The notes: generated from the letters alone by a model not told the origin. Shown: positions 8,073 to 15,959, numbered from the stretch's first letter. The stretch: DNA of 64,000 nt from Achromobacter sp. RTa (GCF_000757485.1 NZ_JPYO01000043.1:185084-249083); one strand, 5' to 3'. Made by a program: numbers and translations.

Positions 8073-9767
8073 TCACTTCTTGGCCGACAGGCCGCCCAGC
8101 AGGCCGCCCAGCAGCCCGCCGCTGGCGTTGCCGCCCGTGGCGGTGCCGCCGGTCAGGCTGCCCGTGACGCCGCCCAGCAATCCACCCAGAAGCCCGCCGT
8201 TGCTCGCGCCAGCTGCCGCTCCGCCACCGGCGCTGGCGCCGGCTCCCGCCCCTGCGCCCGCGCCCGCGGCTCCTGCGCTTGCATTGACCGATACGCCGCC
8301 GGCCAGGCCGCCCACGAGGCCGCCCAGCAGCCCGCCATTCGTCGCGCCGCCTGCCGAGCCGCCGGCAGTTCCGCCCGCGGTTCCGCCCGCGGTTCCGCCC
8401 AGCAGCCCGCCGAGCAAGCCTCCGCCCGCAGCGCCTCCGGCCGCGCCGCCCGTGGCGCCGCCCAGGCTACCGGTGACTCCGGCCACCAAACCCGTTACCG
8501 GGGCCAGCAGGCCGCCCGCGCCGCCCGCCGGTGTGCCGCCGGCGCCGCCCACGCCGCCCAGAATGCCGGTAATGGGGCTGAGCAGCCCGCCGGAACCGCC
8601 GGTCGCGCTGCCCAGGCCTCCGGTCAGCGAGGCCACCGCGCCCGTGGCGTTCGCGAGCGTCGCGCCCAGCGGGTTCGTGTTGCCTGGCGTGGCGTGGAGC
8701 AGCCCGCCGGCGCTGGCCACCGCGCCGCCCAGGCCTTGCAGCACGCCATTGAGTCCTGCGGTGTCTCCCGGCAGCGAGCCGCCCAGACTGGTGACCGTCC
8801 CGCCCAGGCTGGTCAGCAGGCCCGCCACCGGCGCGCCCAGCCGGGTCGTGTCGCCCACCTGCTGGGTCAGTCCCGTCACAGTGCCGGCGAGCGGACTGGC
8901 GTTGGGATCCAGCGCGGCGCCCAGGCCGGCCAGCGTGGGTTGCAGGCCCAGCGGCAGCACGTTGTCCACCGCCTTGCCTGTATTGCCCAGCGCAGGCTCC
9001 AGCAGCGGGGTGGAAGGGCCGCCCAGCACGCCGCCCGTGACGCCCGCCACCGTCTGCGTCAGGGGGTTCAGCAGGCCACCCTGGCCGGACAGGCCCGCGG
9101 TCAATGCGCCCACGGCGCCGGTCGCGTTGCCCAGCACGGTCGTCAGGGGATTGGGATTGTTGGGATCCGCATGGAGCAGGCCGCCGGCGCTGGCTACCGT
9201 CTTGCCCAGGCCGTCCACCAGGCCGCCCACGCCAGGGCTCAGCCCGCCAGGCAGGCCGGCGCCTCCAACGGTGGAGCCCAGATCGCTGACCAGCCCGCCG
9301 ACTTGCTTGACCGCGCCATCCACCGGCTGGCCCAGGCCCGTCGTGGCGCCGATTTCCTGCGTAAGCCCCACTACCGTGTCCGCTACGGGCTTGACCGTGG
9401 GGTCCAGCGCCTTGCCCACGCCGCCCAGCGTCGCGTCCAGGTTCAAGGGCAGCGTGTTGTCCACGGCGCCGCCCGTATTGCCCAGAGTCGTTTCGAGCAG
9501 CCCGGTCGTGACGGGATTGGTCGGCGTCGTCGGATCGGTCGGATCCGTGCCGCCAGGGTTGGTGCCGCCAGGGTTGGTACCGCCCCCATCCGGGTTGATG
9601 CCGCCGCCGCCGCCGGGGTTCGTCGGGATGACCGTGCCCGGCAGGCCGGCGGATTTGCTGCCGCCACCACCGCCGCCGCATGCGGCCAGGGCGCTCATCA
9701 GGGCCGCGGCCAGCGCGGTGGAAGTCAGGATGCGCGAGATGCGGCGAGCGTCGAAATTGGTATGCAT
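8073..9767 (-). CDS. glycine-rich, collagen-like lipoprotein with internal duplication
   Basis: 564-residue surface or periplasmic lipoprotein of unknown function. The signal peptide ends in lipobox LAAC, followed by a run of Gly and Asn/Pro/Gly-rich linkers. Residues of roughly 90-270 and 270-430 are two divergent copies of one long unit: both begin LGNTG-AVDN-LPL, contain ALDP...GLTQ and ASAGGLLHA, and close with NATGAV. The C-terminal third is almost entirely G/L/A repeats (GGLLGGLLGG type) ending LGGLSAKK. AAGGAG lies 7 nt before the ATG. It is downstream of, and co-oriented with, the TpsB gene. It has no TPS/haemagglutination domain, so a TpsA role is not supported by homology. Repeats make the region prone to length variation. 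Confidence 0.75.
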   Translation of the reverse strand: MHTNFDARRISRILTSTALAAALMSALAACGGGGGGSKSAGLPGTVIPTNPGGGGGINPDGGGTNPGGTNPGGTDPTDPTTPTNPVTTGLLETTLGNTGGAVDNTLPLNLDATLGGVGKALDPTVKPVADTVVGLTQEIGATTGLGQPVDGAVKQVGGLVSDLGSTVGGAGLPGGLSPGVGGLVDGLGKTVASAGGLLHADPNNPNPLTTVLGNATGAVGALTAGLSGQGGLLNPLTQTVAGVTGGVLGGPSTPLLEPALGNTGKAVDNVLPLGLQPTLAGLGAALDPNASPLAGTVTGLTQQVGDTTRLGAPVAGLLTSLGGTVTSLGGSLPGDTAGLNGVLQGLGGAVASAGGLLHATPGNTNPLGATLANATGAVASLTGGLGSATGGSGGLLSPITGILGGVGGAGGTPAGGAGGLLAPVTGLVAGVTGSLGGATGGAAGGAAGGGLLGGLLGGTAGGTAGGTAGGSAGGATNGGLLGGLVGGLAGGVSVNASAGAAGAGAGAGAGASAGGGAAAGASNGGLLGGLLGGVTGSLTGGTATGGNASGGLLGGLLGGLSAKK

Positions 9768-10080
9768 GGCGAACTCCTTGTGTTGGAAGAGTCAGGCGGT
9801 GAAACGGCCCGATACATCTACACATGCACAAAGCGTGCCAACTTTTTTCAAACGACGTCGACGGTGACCGGCGGTCTTGTTTTTCTGTTTCCTAAATTCT
9901 TTTATTTCAACGGCTTGTGAAATAAAAAAGGGTTTTCCCGAGTTCGGGAAATATGCAGATCTGCGATCACGCAGAGGCTGCGAATGTTACGAATGGCCGT
10001 TTATCGGCCGTTACGTTACGGCCGGCGTTACGTAACGCGGAACGATCGCATGTGAGCGGGCCTTCCCGCGCGCGACGCGC
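9768..10080. other. intergenic region upstream of glycine-rich lipoprotein gene
   Basis: 313 bp between two minus-strand genes, expected to hold the promoter of the lipoprotein gene. It contains a perfect 14-bp palindrome GCGTTACGTAACGC at 10025-10038, next to repeated TTACG words (9988-10038). There is also an AT-rich stretch at 9895-9935. No terminator with a T-run is evident. No ORF supported. Confidence 0.5.
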
Positions 10081-11790
10081 TCAGAAGGCGTCGTAATAGA
10101 GGGAGTAGTTGGCGTTGAAACGCAGGTCGCGGTCATTGTCGACCGTGGCGGACCCGACCGGCTTGGCAACGTTGAAATCGAACAGATAGTATTTGTCGTC
10201 CGTGAACCGGATGCCCAACGCCACCGACGACAGGTGCCGCTGATTCAACGCCTGCAGGCTTTTGTTGTTGTACCAGGTGCGGGCGTAGTCGACCAAGGCA
10301 TAGGGCTGCATGCTGGACAGGTATTCCCAGCCTATGCCGAAGCGCCGGTTGATTTCCGCGGACACGCCCACGCCTTTGTCTCCGCTCTGCTCGCCCTGGG
10401 GATAGCCCATCGCGTAGCGCCAGCTCCCATACGACACCTGTTCCGACGAGGGCAGGATATTGCTGGAGTATTGTCCCGCGCCGGAGAAGGTCAGGCCAAA
10501 CTGGGCTGGCAGCGCGAAGGTCTGCTGAGCGTTCAGGTTGTAGCGGGTGAAGTCCAGGTCCAGTATGGGCGTGGCGGAATATCCGTAGTTGGTGGAAATG
10601 TCCTTTTTGGCGCCGGCCGCGTCGAAACCCTTGGCCACGCTCAGCGTGACGTCCGTGGTCCTGCTTTCGGATACCTGGATATAGCGCAGCTCGGCATTGG
10701 CCGCGCGCACGCGGGCATCCTGCTGCAGCCAGCGGTCGGAATCGCGGGCGTCGTAGCGGTCCTTGGAGTTGGCCGCATAGACGCCGAGCGTGCCGGTGAG
10801 GGAGCGGGTGTTGTTCAGCAGGAAGGGATAGCTTACGCCGACGCCGATGCGGTCGTTCTTCACGCGCCGCTCGAAGCCGAGGTATTCGATGGTGTCGTCC
10901 TTGGGCTTGGCGTCATAGTGGTAGCCATCGACCTTGACCGCCAGCCCATCGGCTCCCAGCGGCACGCGGATTTCGCCGGATACGTATTTCACGTCATCGG
11001 TATTGAATGGAACCGAAGCGGTCAGCTTCACCTGCTCGCCCAGCGGAGTCAGGCTGTTGGCCGCCATGTTCACCAGCGGCTGCATGCCGGTGCCGAGATC
11101 GGCGATGCCGCCAGTCAGGCTGACTGGTTGCCGGCTCGCGGCCAGCACCAGCTCGGTGGCGCCGTCGGCGCGGCGCGGCAGATCCAGGCTGGGCGTGAAC
11201 TTGACGCCAGGGACCGTGCGCATCAGGTTCAACTGGCGTTCCAGCGTCGCCTGTTTCAGCGGCTTTTCCTCTTTCAACGGGCCGGCCAGGGTTTCAAGCC
11301 TGTCCAGCGCATTGCCGATATCGCCTTCGATCCTCACTGAGCCGATGAATCCCTCTACCACGGTAACCACGACCAGCCCATTGGCGAAGGTCTGGTTCTG
11401 CACCAGTGCGAAGGACAGCGGATAGCCCTTTTCGCGGTAGAGCAGCGTGATCTTGTCGACCTGCTGCACCAGTTCTCCCAGGCTGATCTCTTTGCCGGCC
11501 AGCGGCGTCAGCAGGGCGGAGACCTCTTCAAACGGAATGGCGCGCACGCCGCTCACGTCGAAATGACGAGGCACGATGCGCTGCGCCAGCCGGGCCTGCA
11601 GGGCCAGTTGTTCGGGCGTTGCCGTCTGGACGACGGGAGGGGGCTGCGTTGCTGAAGGCGGCCGCTCCAGTTTTGGCATGGCATCCACCGGATTGCCCCG
11701 CAGCGGGCCATCTGCCCGGGCATTGGCGCCGACTGCAAGGGCGCAGACAAGTGCGAGGGAAAGTTGACCTGCCGGAAGCGTGCGTCTCAT
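10081..11790 (-). CDS. TpsB-type outer membrane transporter (ShlB/FhaC/HecB family)
   Basis: 569-residue two-partner-secretion transporter predicted to export a large protein across the outer membrane. Order: signal peptide to about residue 26 (ANARA/DG), Pro-rich linker, first POTRA domain (about 75-150: VPRHFDVSGVRAIPFEEVSALLTPLAGKEISLGEL..., cited in part), second POTRA to about 225, then a 16-strand beta-barrel ending in the outer-membrane signature YYDAF with C-terminal Phe. The L6 loop, which is VRGY/VRAYPxGE in the family, reads RYAMGYPQGEQSGD, so the invariant Arg appears replaced by Met461. No TpsA-type gene is adjacent; only the glycine-rich lipoprotein follows on the same strand. 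Confidence 0.88.
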   Translation of the reverse strand: MRRTLPAGQLSLALVCALAVGANARADGPLRGNPVDAMPKLERPPSATQPPPVVQTATPEQLALQARLAQRIVPRHFDVSGVRAIPFEEVSALLTPLAGKEISLGELVQQVDKITLLYREKGYPLSFALVQNQTFANGLVVVTVVEGFIGSVRIEGDIGNALDRLETLAGPLKEEKPLKQATLERQLNLMRTVPGVKFTPSLDLPRRADGATELVLAASRQPVSLTGGIADLGTGMQPLVNMAANSLTPLGEQVKLTASVPFNTDDVKYVSGEIRVPLGADGLAVKVDGYHYDAKPKDDTIEYLGFERRVKNDRIGVGVSYPFLLNNTRSLTGTLGVYAANSKDRYDARDSDRWLQQDARVRAANAELRYIQVSESRTTDVTLSVAKGFDAAGAKKDISTNYGYSATPILDLDFTRYNLNAQQTFALPAQFGLTFSGAGQYSSNILPSSEQVSYGSWRYAMGYPQGEQSGDKGVGVSAEINRRFGIGWEYLSSMQPYALVDYARTWYNNKSLQALNQRHLSSVALGIRFTDDKYYLFDFNVAKPVGSATVDNDRDLRFNANYSLYYDAF

Positions 11791-12288
11791 GCCTTTTTCT
11801 GTCTCTCTTTTCCGCAGCAGCGCGTTTCAACAGAAGAGATATTCGCGGCGTATTCGGTATTGAAAAAGGGCTGCGAATATGGCCGGTAAACAAACTTGCT
11901 GCGTTCGTTGGATATGGTGCCAGCGCCTCATTAAAATGACAATTTATTTCAATCGAATCAAGTAAAAACGGCGCAATATCAACAATGTTGCGATTGTGAC
12001 ACTGCATGAATAAAAATATAATATCTATAAGCTGATGTTTTTAATGAGTTATTCGAAAATATTCGAGTATAAGTTACAAATTAATTCCAGCATTATTACG
12101 AATATCAGTAAAAACCCTGATGTGTATTAAATCGTAATAGATAAGACTATAAAAAACGTATTTGCACATAGCGCTGAAACATTCAGGCTATCGGGAGTCC
12201 CCAAGATGCTCGCGGATGACCGCAGAAACAATCGCGATTGCGCGCCGGCAGCGCGCCGCCACGACGGCCAGTTTTGCAGGGGCCGCCC
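11791..12288. other. AT-rich divergent intergenic region
   Basis: 498 bp between the divergent tpsB and MHYT genes. From about 11925 to 12180 the base composition is conspicuously AT-rich compared with all neighbours, with words such as AAAATATAATATC and AATATTCGAG. It should contain both promoters and is a plausible target of xenogeneic silencers; no specific box was assigned. No ORF on either strand is convincing here. Confidence 0.6.
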
Positions 12289-13119
12289 ATGAGGCCAGGC
12301 GAAATCGTCCCGCTGTCCTTCCATGGAGGGCTGGTCGCGCTCTCGTTCCTGGTCGCCGTGCTCGGGTCTTACGTAGCCATGCTGGCGGCGGCGGGCATCC
12401 GCGCAGAAACCCGGGATGGCGAAATCCGCATCGGCTATATCCTCATCGGGGCGGTTTCCATGGGCGGGGTCGGTATCTGGAGCATGCATTTCATCGGCAT
12501 GCAGGCCCAGAACCTGCCTTTTGACGTTGGCTACCAACTGGGGCTGACCTTGCTCAGTTTCCTGGTTGCTGCAGGCTTTTCCGGCTGGGCGTTCTGGTTT
12601 ATCGGGCGCGAGCGGTTCACTTTCTTTCGTTGCCTGGCCGGCGGCACCGCGACGGGGGTCGGTGTGGTCGCCATGCATTATGTGGGCATGAGCGCCATGC
12701 GCATGCCGGCCGTATTGGCGTGGAATCTGCCGATGGTGATTTTGTCGGTATTCATCGCGGTCGCCGCAGCATCCGCCGCATTGTGGCTCGCATTCAATAC
12801 GCAAAATGAGCGCCAGCGCCTGGGCGCGGCTGTGTTGATGGCGCTGGCGATTTGCGGCATGCATTACACCGGCGCGGCCGCGGGCACCGTGGTCTGCGCA
12901 GCGCCCCTGGAATATTCAAGCCCGCAGATCGGCGGCGTTATGCTGCCCTACGTCGCATTCGGGCTGTCCGTGGCGACGACCCTGCTCATGCGGTGGCATT
13001 TGCAGCGGGCATCCCGAAGGTTTCGCGCGCGCACTGCGCAGCGTATCGACTCGATCATTGAATCGGCGCCGAAGGCGCGTCCGGGAAGGCTTCCCGGATC
13101 CGCCCCTGGGCCGGGTTAG
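12289..13119 (+). CDS. MHYT-domain integral membrane sensor protein
   Basis: 276-residue membrane protein made of an MHYT domain, a seven-helix sensor proposed to bind metal and sense O2, CO or NO. Three defining motifs are visible: MHFIGM, MHYVGM and MHYTGA, each at a helix end. Unlike many MHYT proteins it has no GGDEF, EAL or kinase output, only a basic tail (RWHLQRASRRFRARTAQR) of about 45 residues. The start is ATG 12289, preceded by GCAGGGG; the reading frame is open to 12238. It lies just upstream of the Flp pilus locus in the same direction and may sense a signal for it, which is inference from position only. Confidence 0.87.
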   Translation: MRPGEIVPLSFHGGLVALSFLVAVLGSYVAMLAAAGIRAETRDGEIRIGYILIGAVSMGGVGIWSMHFIGMQAQNLPFDVGYQLGLTLLSFLVAAGFSGWAFWFIGRERFTFFRCLAGGTATGVGVVAMHYVGMSAMRMPAVLAWNLPMVILSVFIAVAAASAALWLAFNTQNERQRLGAAVLMALAICGMHYTGAAAGTVVCAAPLEYSSPQIGGVMLPYVAFGLSVATTLLMRWHLQRASRRFRARTAQRIDSIIESAPKARPGRLPGSAPGPG

Positions 13120-13133
13120 AGGGTTCCGGATGT

Positions 13134-13159
13134 GCGCCGGCAAGCGAATTCGCCGGCGC
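13134..13159 (+). terminator. GC-rich hairpin between MHYT gene and flp
   Basis: Perfect 8-bp arms GCGCCGGC and GCCGGCGC with a 10-nt loop, 14 nt after the MHYT stop codon. No U-tract follows, so it may be a weak or Rho-assisted terminator or an RNA-stability element. A second perfect inverted repeat (TCCGGGAA/TTCCCGGA arms, 13080-13098) lies inside the end of the MHYT gene. Confidence 0.35.
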
Positions 13160-13240
13160 GCGGGGCGGTTCCGGGGTAGGGGGGCTGAATCCGCCGAGCG
13201 CGGACGGCCTTGTGATGAATCGAGACCGATGGAGTTCGAC

Positions 13241-13423
13241 ATGAAAGCAAAACTTGTGCAGTTCTGGAATGACGAAGACGGCATTACGGCCCTGGAGTAC
13301 GGGTTGATCGCCGGCATGATCGCGGTGGCCTTGCTTGCCGCCGTCAAAACCTTCACCACCGCGCTCGATGGCCTGTTCTCGGGGCTGGGAAGCGCGCTCG
13401 ACGACAACAAGCCCGCGTCCTGA
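13241..13423 (+). CDS. flp: Flp/Fap-type pilin (major type IVb prepilin)
   Basis: 60-residue pilin, the structural subunit of the Flp pilus. A short charged leader (MKAKLVQFWNDEDG) is followed by the prepilin cleavage site G/ITALEYGLIAG, with Glu at mature position 5 and the adjacent Tyr typical of Flp proteins. One long hydrophobic helix and a short tail (ALDDNKPAS) follow. GGAG at 13230-13233 lies 7 nt before ATG 13241, which decides the start. It is the first gene of the tad locus. The prepilin peptidase that should process it is encoded next. Confidence 0.95.
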   Translation: MKAKLVQFWNDEDGITALEYGLIAGMIAVALLAAVKTFTTALDGLFSGLGSALDDNKPAS

Positions 13424-13432
13424 CCAGGGGGC

Positions 13433-13470
13433 CGGCCCGAAACAAGTCCATGCCGCGACGTGTCGGGCCG
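13433..13470 (+). terminator. stem-loop after flp (attenuator candidate)
   Basis: Arms CGGCCCGA (13433-13440) and TCGGGCCG (13463-13470) pair perfectly around a 22-nt loop, 9 nt after the flp stop. No U-run follows. Such a stem between the major pilin and the assembly genes could limit read-through or protect flp mRNA, giving excess pilin. This is inference. Confidence 0.4.
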
Positions 13471-13578
13471 TTCCCGCCGCCGCGGCGCCCACCAACACCA
13501 ATATCCGCGGCTTGAAGAGGGAGCTGTCCGCCCTGACGGATGCGCCCGCAGTTGAATCCGATTTCTGAAGGTTCTGCC

Positions 13579-14100
13579 TTGTACCCAGGGGAAGCATTGT
13601 GGTGGTTGCTGTTCGCAAGCTGGAATTTGGCGCTGATTTACGGCGACCTGCGTTATCGCCGCGTCCCGAACGCTTTGATCGTTTCGGGATGCGCCGCGCA
13701 GTTGCTGTGGCTGGCGGCCGCCGTGCTGGCGCCCGGCTGGGGCTATCCCCCGCGCTGGCCGGGGTGGCTCATGACGCTGCTGGGATTCATGGGAGCGTTG
13801 CCATTCCTGCCGCTATGGGCCAGGCGCCTGATGGGGGCAGGCGACATCAAGGCGATCGCCGTGCTCGGCTTGCTGCTGGGCTGGGCGCCGCTGCTGATGA
13901 TTCTTCTGATGGCCAGCCTGCTGGCGGGCCTGCATGCCTTGCTTTACCTGCGGGCCTCGCGCTATTTCGCTCTGAGCGCCCGGTTCCGGCAAATTCCGTA
14001 TGCCGCATACCTGGGGGCCGCGGCGCTCAGCGTGGCGTCTATGCCCTTGAATTCGGCTTGGTATTCGTGGTGTTCTTCCTGGTGTTCTACGGCATCCTGA
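13579..14100 (+). CDS. tadV: prepilin peptidase TadV/CpaA (A24 family)
   Basis: Inner-membrane aspartyl protease that removes prepilin leaders from Flp and the TadE-like pseudopilins. Both catalytic motifs are visible: the first Asp in YGDLRYRRVPN and the GxGD-type motif GAGDIKAIAVLGLLLGW. About six helices. TTG 13579 is preferred, with GAAGG 7 nt upstream. An in-frame ATG at 13540 would add 13 residues but lacks a ribosome site. The C-terminal 17 or so residues (SAWYSWCSSWCSTAS) are a Trp/Cys-rich out-of-frame reading of tadE and look spurious. Deleting one G from the G5 run at 14013-14017 would instead end tadV at 14050, so the true end is uncertain. Confidence 0.87.
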   Translation: MYPGEALWWLLFASWNLALIYGDLRYRRVPNALIVSGCAAQLLWLAAAVLAPGWGYPPRWPGWLMTLLGFMGALPFLPLWARRLMGAGDIKAIAVLGLLLGWAPLLMILLMASLLAGLHALLYLRASRYFALSARFRQIPYAAYLGAAALSVASMPLNSAWYSWCSSWCSTAS

Positions 14101-14507
14101 CCTATTCCCTGGTCGCCGCCGCGCAGAATTCGGTCGCGCTCGCTGCGCAGGACGGCGCGCGCAAGGTCCTGCAATGGCAGCCCGGCTCCTCATCGCTGGC
14201 GGCGCGGGCCAGCGCGGGCCGCGACACCGCCCTGCGCCGGGCGGAATGGATCAGCGAGATATCGGCGTCGCCGGTGGCCGTTGCGGTCTGCGGAAGCTCG
14301 GGCGCGCTCAGCAGTTCGGCGGGCGGGACCTGCAGCGGATTGCCGCTGGCGGCCGGCCAGATCGAAGTGATGGTGTCCTACGCCTATGGCGCCCATCCGT
14401 TGATTCCGTCGGTGCCCTTGCTGCGGACCGCGCTGATGCCGGCTTCCAGCGTGTTGAGCGCGCGCGCCATGGTGCACCTGGGCGATTCCCTGGATGAGGG
14501 GAGTTGA
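14000..14507 (+). CDS. tadE: TadE-like pseudopilin; 5' end apparently frameshifted
   Basis: Minor pseudopilin of the Tad apparatus. The prepilin-like motif QRG/VYALEFGLVFVVF is followed by a long hydrophobic helix and a TadE-type C-terminal domain with one Cys pair (VCGSSG and GTCSG). In the frame of this motif there is no ATG, GTG or TTG close upstream; the only open extension runs 400 nt back through tadV to ATG 13599. ATG 14000 is in another frame. Removing one G from the G5 run at 14013-14017 would join it to the motif and give an N-terminus MPHTWGRGAQRGVYALEF, a normal TadE leader. So either a sequence error, a real mutation or frameshifting occurs here. Stop at 14507, one base before the next gene. 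Confidence 0.7.
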
Positions 14508-14508
14508 G

Positions 14509-15000
14509 ATGCATCCATCATCCAGGCCTCGCGCGCGCCTTGCCGGACGCGAACCCCAGCGCGGCATCGCGGCGCTGGAGTTTTCCCTGACGCTCGTCAT
14601 GCTGTTGATGTTCATCTGCGGCGTGCTCGGTTTCGGCGCGTTGTTCTGGATGCAGCAGCAACTGGCCTCGGCCGCGACGGATGGCGCGCGCGCGGCCGTC
14701 TTCGCCCGGTTCAATGGCCAGGCGGATGTGCCGTCGGCGGCCTGCTCCGCCGCCATGAGCGCCTTTTCCTCCGGTTCCGCCGTCGGATGCGAGGTCTCCA
14801 GCGCGCCGTGCGAGTGGGCGGGATCCGGCGGCCGCCAAGCCGATTGCGCCACGGTGGCCATGACCTACGACACGCAGTCGTGGCCTTTGCTGGCCACCCT
14901 GCAAGGCCTGTTTACCTCGTTGCCGGGCATGGGAACGAACTGGATCCCCACCCGCTTGCATTCGCAAGCCGTAGTTCAGATATCGCAGGAAACGCCATGA
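14509..15000 (+). CDS. second TadE-like pseudopilin (TadF position)
   Basis: 163-residue minor pseudopilin. The leader is long and basic (MHPSSRPRARLAGREPQR), then the processing site G/IAALEFSLTLVML with Glu at mature position 5, one hydrophobic helix, and a soluble domain with four Cys (positions about 84, 97, 102 and 112) that could form disulfides. GAGGGGAG precedes ATG 14509, and the gene follows tadE after a single base. The last codon overlaps the CpaB start (ATGA). By gene order this corresponds to TadF, but the sequence itself is only diagnostic for the TadE family. Confidence 0.85.
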   Translation: MHPSSRPRARLAGREPQRGIAALEFSLTLVMLLMFICGVLGFGALFWMQQQLASAATDGARAAVFARFNGQADVPSAACSAAMSAFSSGSAVGCEVSSAPCEWAGSGGRQADCATVAMTYDTQSWPLLATLQGLFTSLPGMGTNWIPTRLHSQAVVQISQETP

Positions 15001-15959
15001 GCAGCTTGAGCAAGATAGTCGCGGGCATGTTGTTGGTTGCGGGCATGGTGCTGGCCTTCATCGCGTGGAGGCTGGCGTCGGCGCCCGCTCGTCCGCCCGC
15101 CAGCGCCGTGTCCGCGCCTGAGCCGGCGCCCGCCGCGCCCGTCGCGTCGCCGGTCAGGCTCTATCCCGTCGTCGTGGCCAAAGAGCCCATGCCGGCCGGC
15201 ACGCGCATCGACACGGCCAAGATGCTTGGGGTGGCCCAGTGGCAGGCGCCCTTGTCGGGAGGCTACCAAGACGTGGCGGCGCTGGAAGGCGCCGTGGCCA
15301 AGGTCGATATCGCCGCGGGCGATCCGCTCCTGCCCAGCTTGCTGGCGCAGGGGCTGGCCCGCCAGCTCAAACCGGGCGAGCGTGCCGTAGCCATCGCCGT
15401 GGATGAGGTGGTGGGCGGCGGGCACCGTATCGCTCCGGGCGATTGGGTGGACGTGTTCTTCATGATTGAAAAGGGGCAGGAAGTGCCGGGCGCGCAGGCG
15501 CGCCTGCTCCAGGCCCAGGTGCGCGTGCTGGCATATGGCAAGGCTTCGGTGGACGGGCCGGAGGAGAAGGCGGCGGGCCAGCCTGGCGTGCCGAACCAGC
15601 CCGCCAGGACCGCCGTGCTCGCCGTGCCGGTCGAACAGGTCAACGAACTGATGCTGGCCGGCCGGGCGGGCCGCTTGCAGCTGGCGTTGCGGCCTCTGGA
15701 TGACCACGGCGTGCCCGATGCGGGCCTGTTCGCCCAGCGCGGCACGGTATTGCCGGTCCGCGCCGATTTGACGCCCGAGCAGCGGGAAGCGCTGAAGCTG
15801 GCATCCAATCGCGCGTTCGCGGGCGAAAGCCTGGTCCAGCTGGACGGAACCACAGCCGTCGCGAGAGTCCCTGCGGCATCCGCGCGGGGCGCGAGACCGG
15901 CGGGCGGAAGAACCGTTGAAATCCTGCGTGGGGACAAATCCGAACGCGTGCGCTATTGA
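14997..15959 (+). CDS. cpaB: Flp pilus assembly protein CpaB/RcpC
   Basis: 320-residue periplasmic component, anchored by an N-terminal helix (KIVAGMLLVAGMVLAFIAWRLA). An Ala/Pro-rich linker precedes an SAF-type domain (YPVVVAKEPMPAGTRIDTAKMLG), followed by the RcpC/CpaB domain with GERAVAIAVDEVVGGGHRIAPGDWVDVFF. The family is thought to stabilise or gate the secretin in the periplasm, possibly by binding peptidoglycan. ATG 14997 overlaps the preceding stop by 4 nt. The secretin gene follows directly, the usual partner order. Confidence 0.92.
   Translation: MSSLSKIVAGMLLVAGMVLAFIAWRLASAPARPPASAVSAPEPAPAAPVASPVRLYPVVVAKEPMPAGTRIDTAKMLGVAQWQAPLSGGYQDVAALEGAVAKVDIAAGDPLLPSLLAQGLARQLKPGERAVAIAVDEVVGGGHRIAPGDWVDVFFMIEKGQEVPGAQARLLQAQVRVLAYGKASVDGPEEKAAGQPGVPNQPARTAVLAVPVEQVNELMLAGRAGRLQLALRPLDDHGVPDAGLFAQRGTVLPVRADLTPEQREALKLASNRAFAGESLVQLDGTTAVARVPAASARGARPAGGRTVEILRGDKSERVRY

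Noticed and set aside
7677-9920. 747-codon and 607-codon plus-strand frames opposite the glycine-rich lipoprotein
   Set aside because: Pro/Ala/Ser- or Gln/Ala-rich readings of the G/C-periodic antisense; the minus-strand reading has a signal peptide, lipobox and Shine-Dalgarno.
12127-12864. 245-codon minus-strand frame across the MHYT gene
   Set aside because: Antisense to an MHYT gene with three motif copies; no ribosome site and no domain.
13120-13240. sigma-54 promoter before flp
   Set aside because: One GG-N10-GC pair exists near 13128-13141, but the rest of the -24/-12 consensus is not met.
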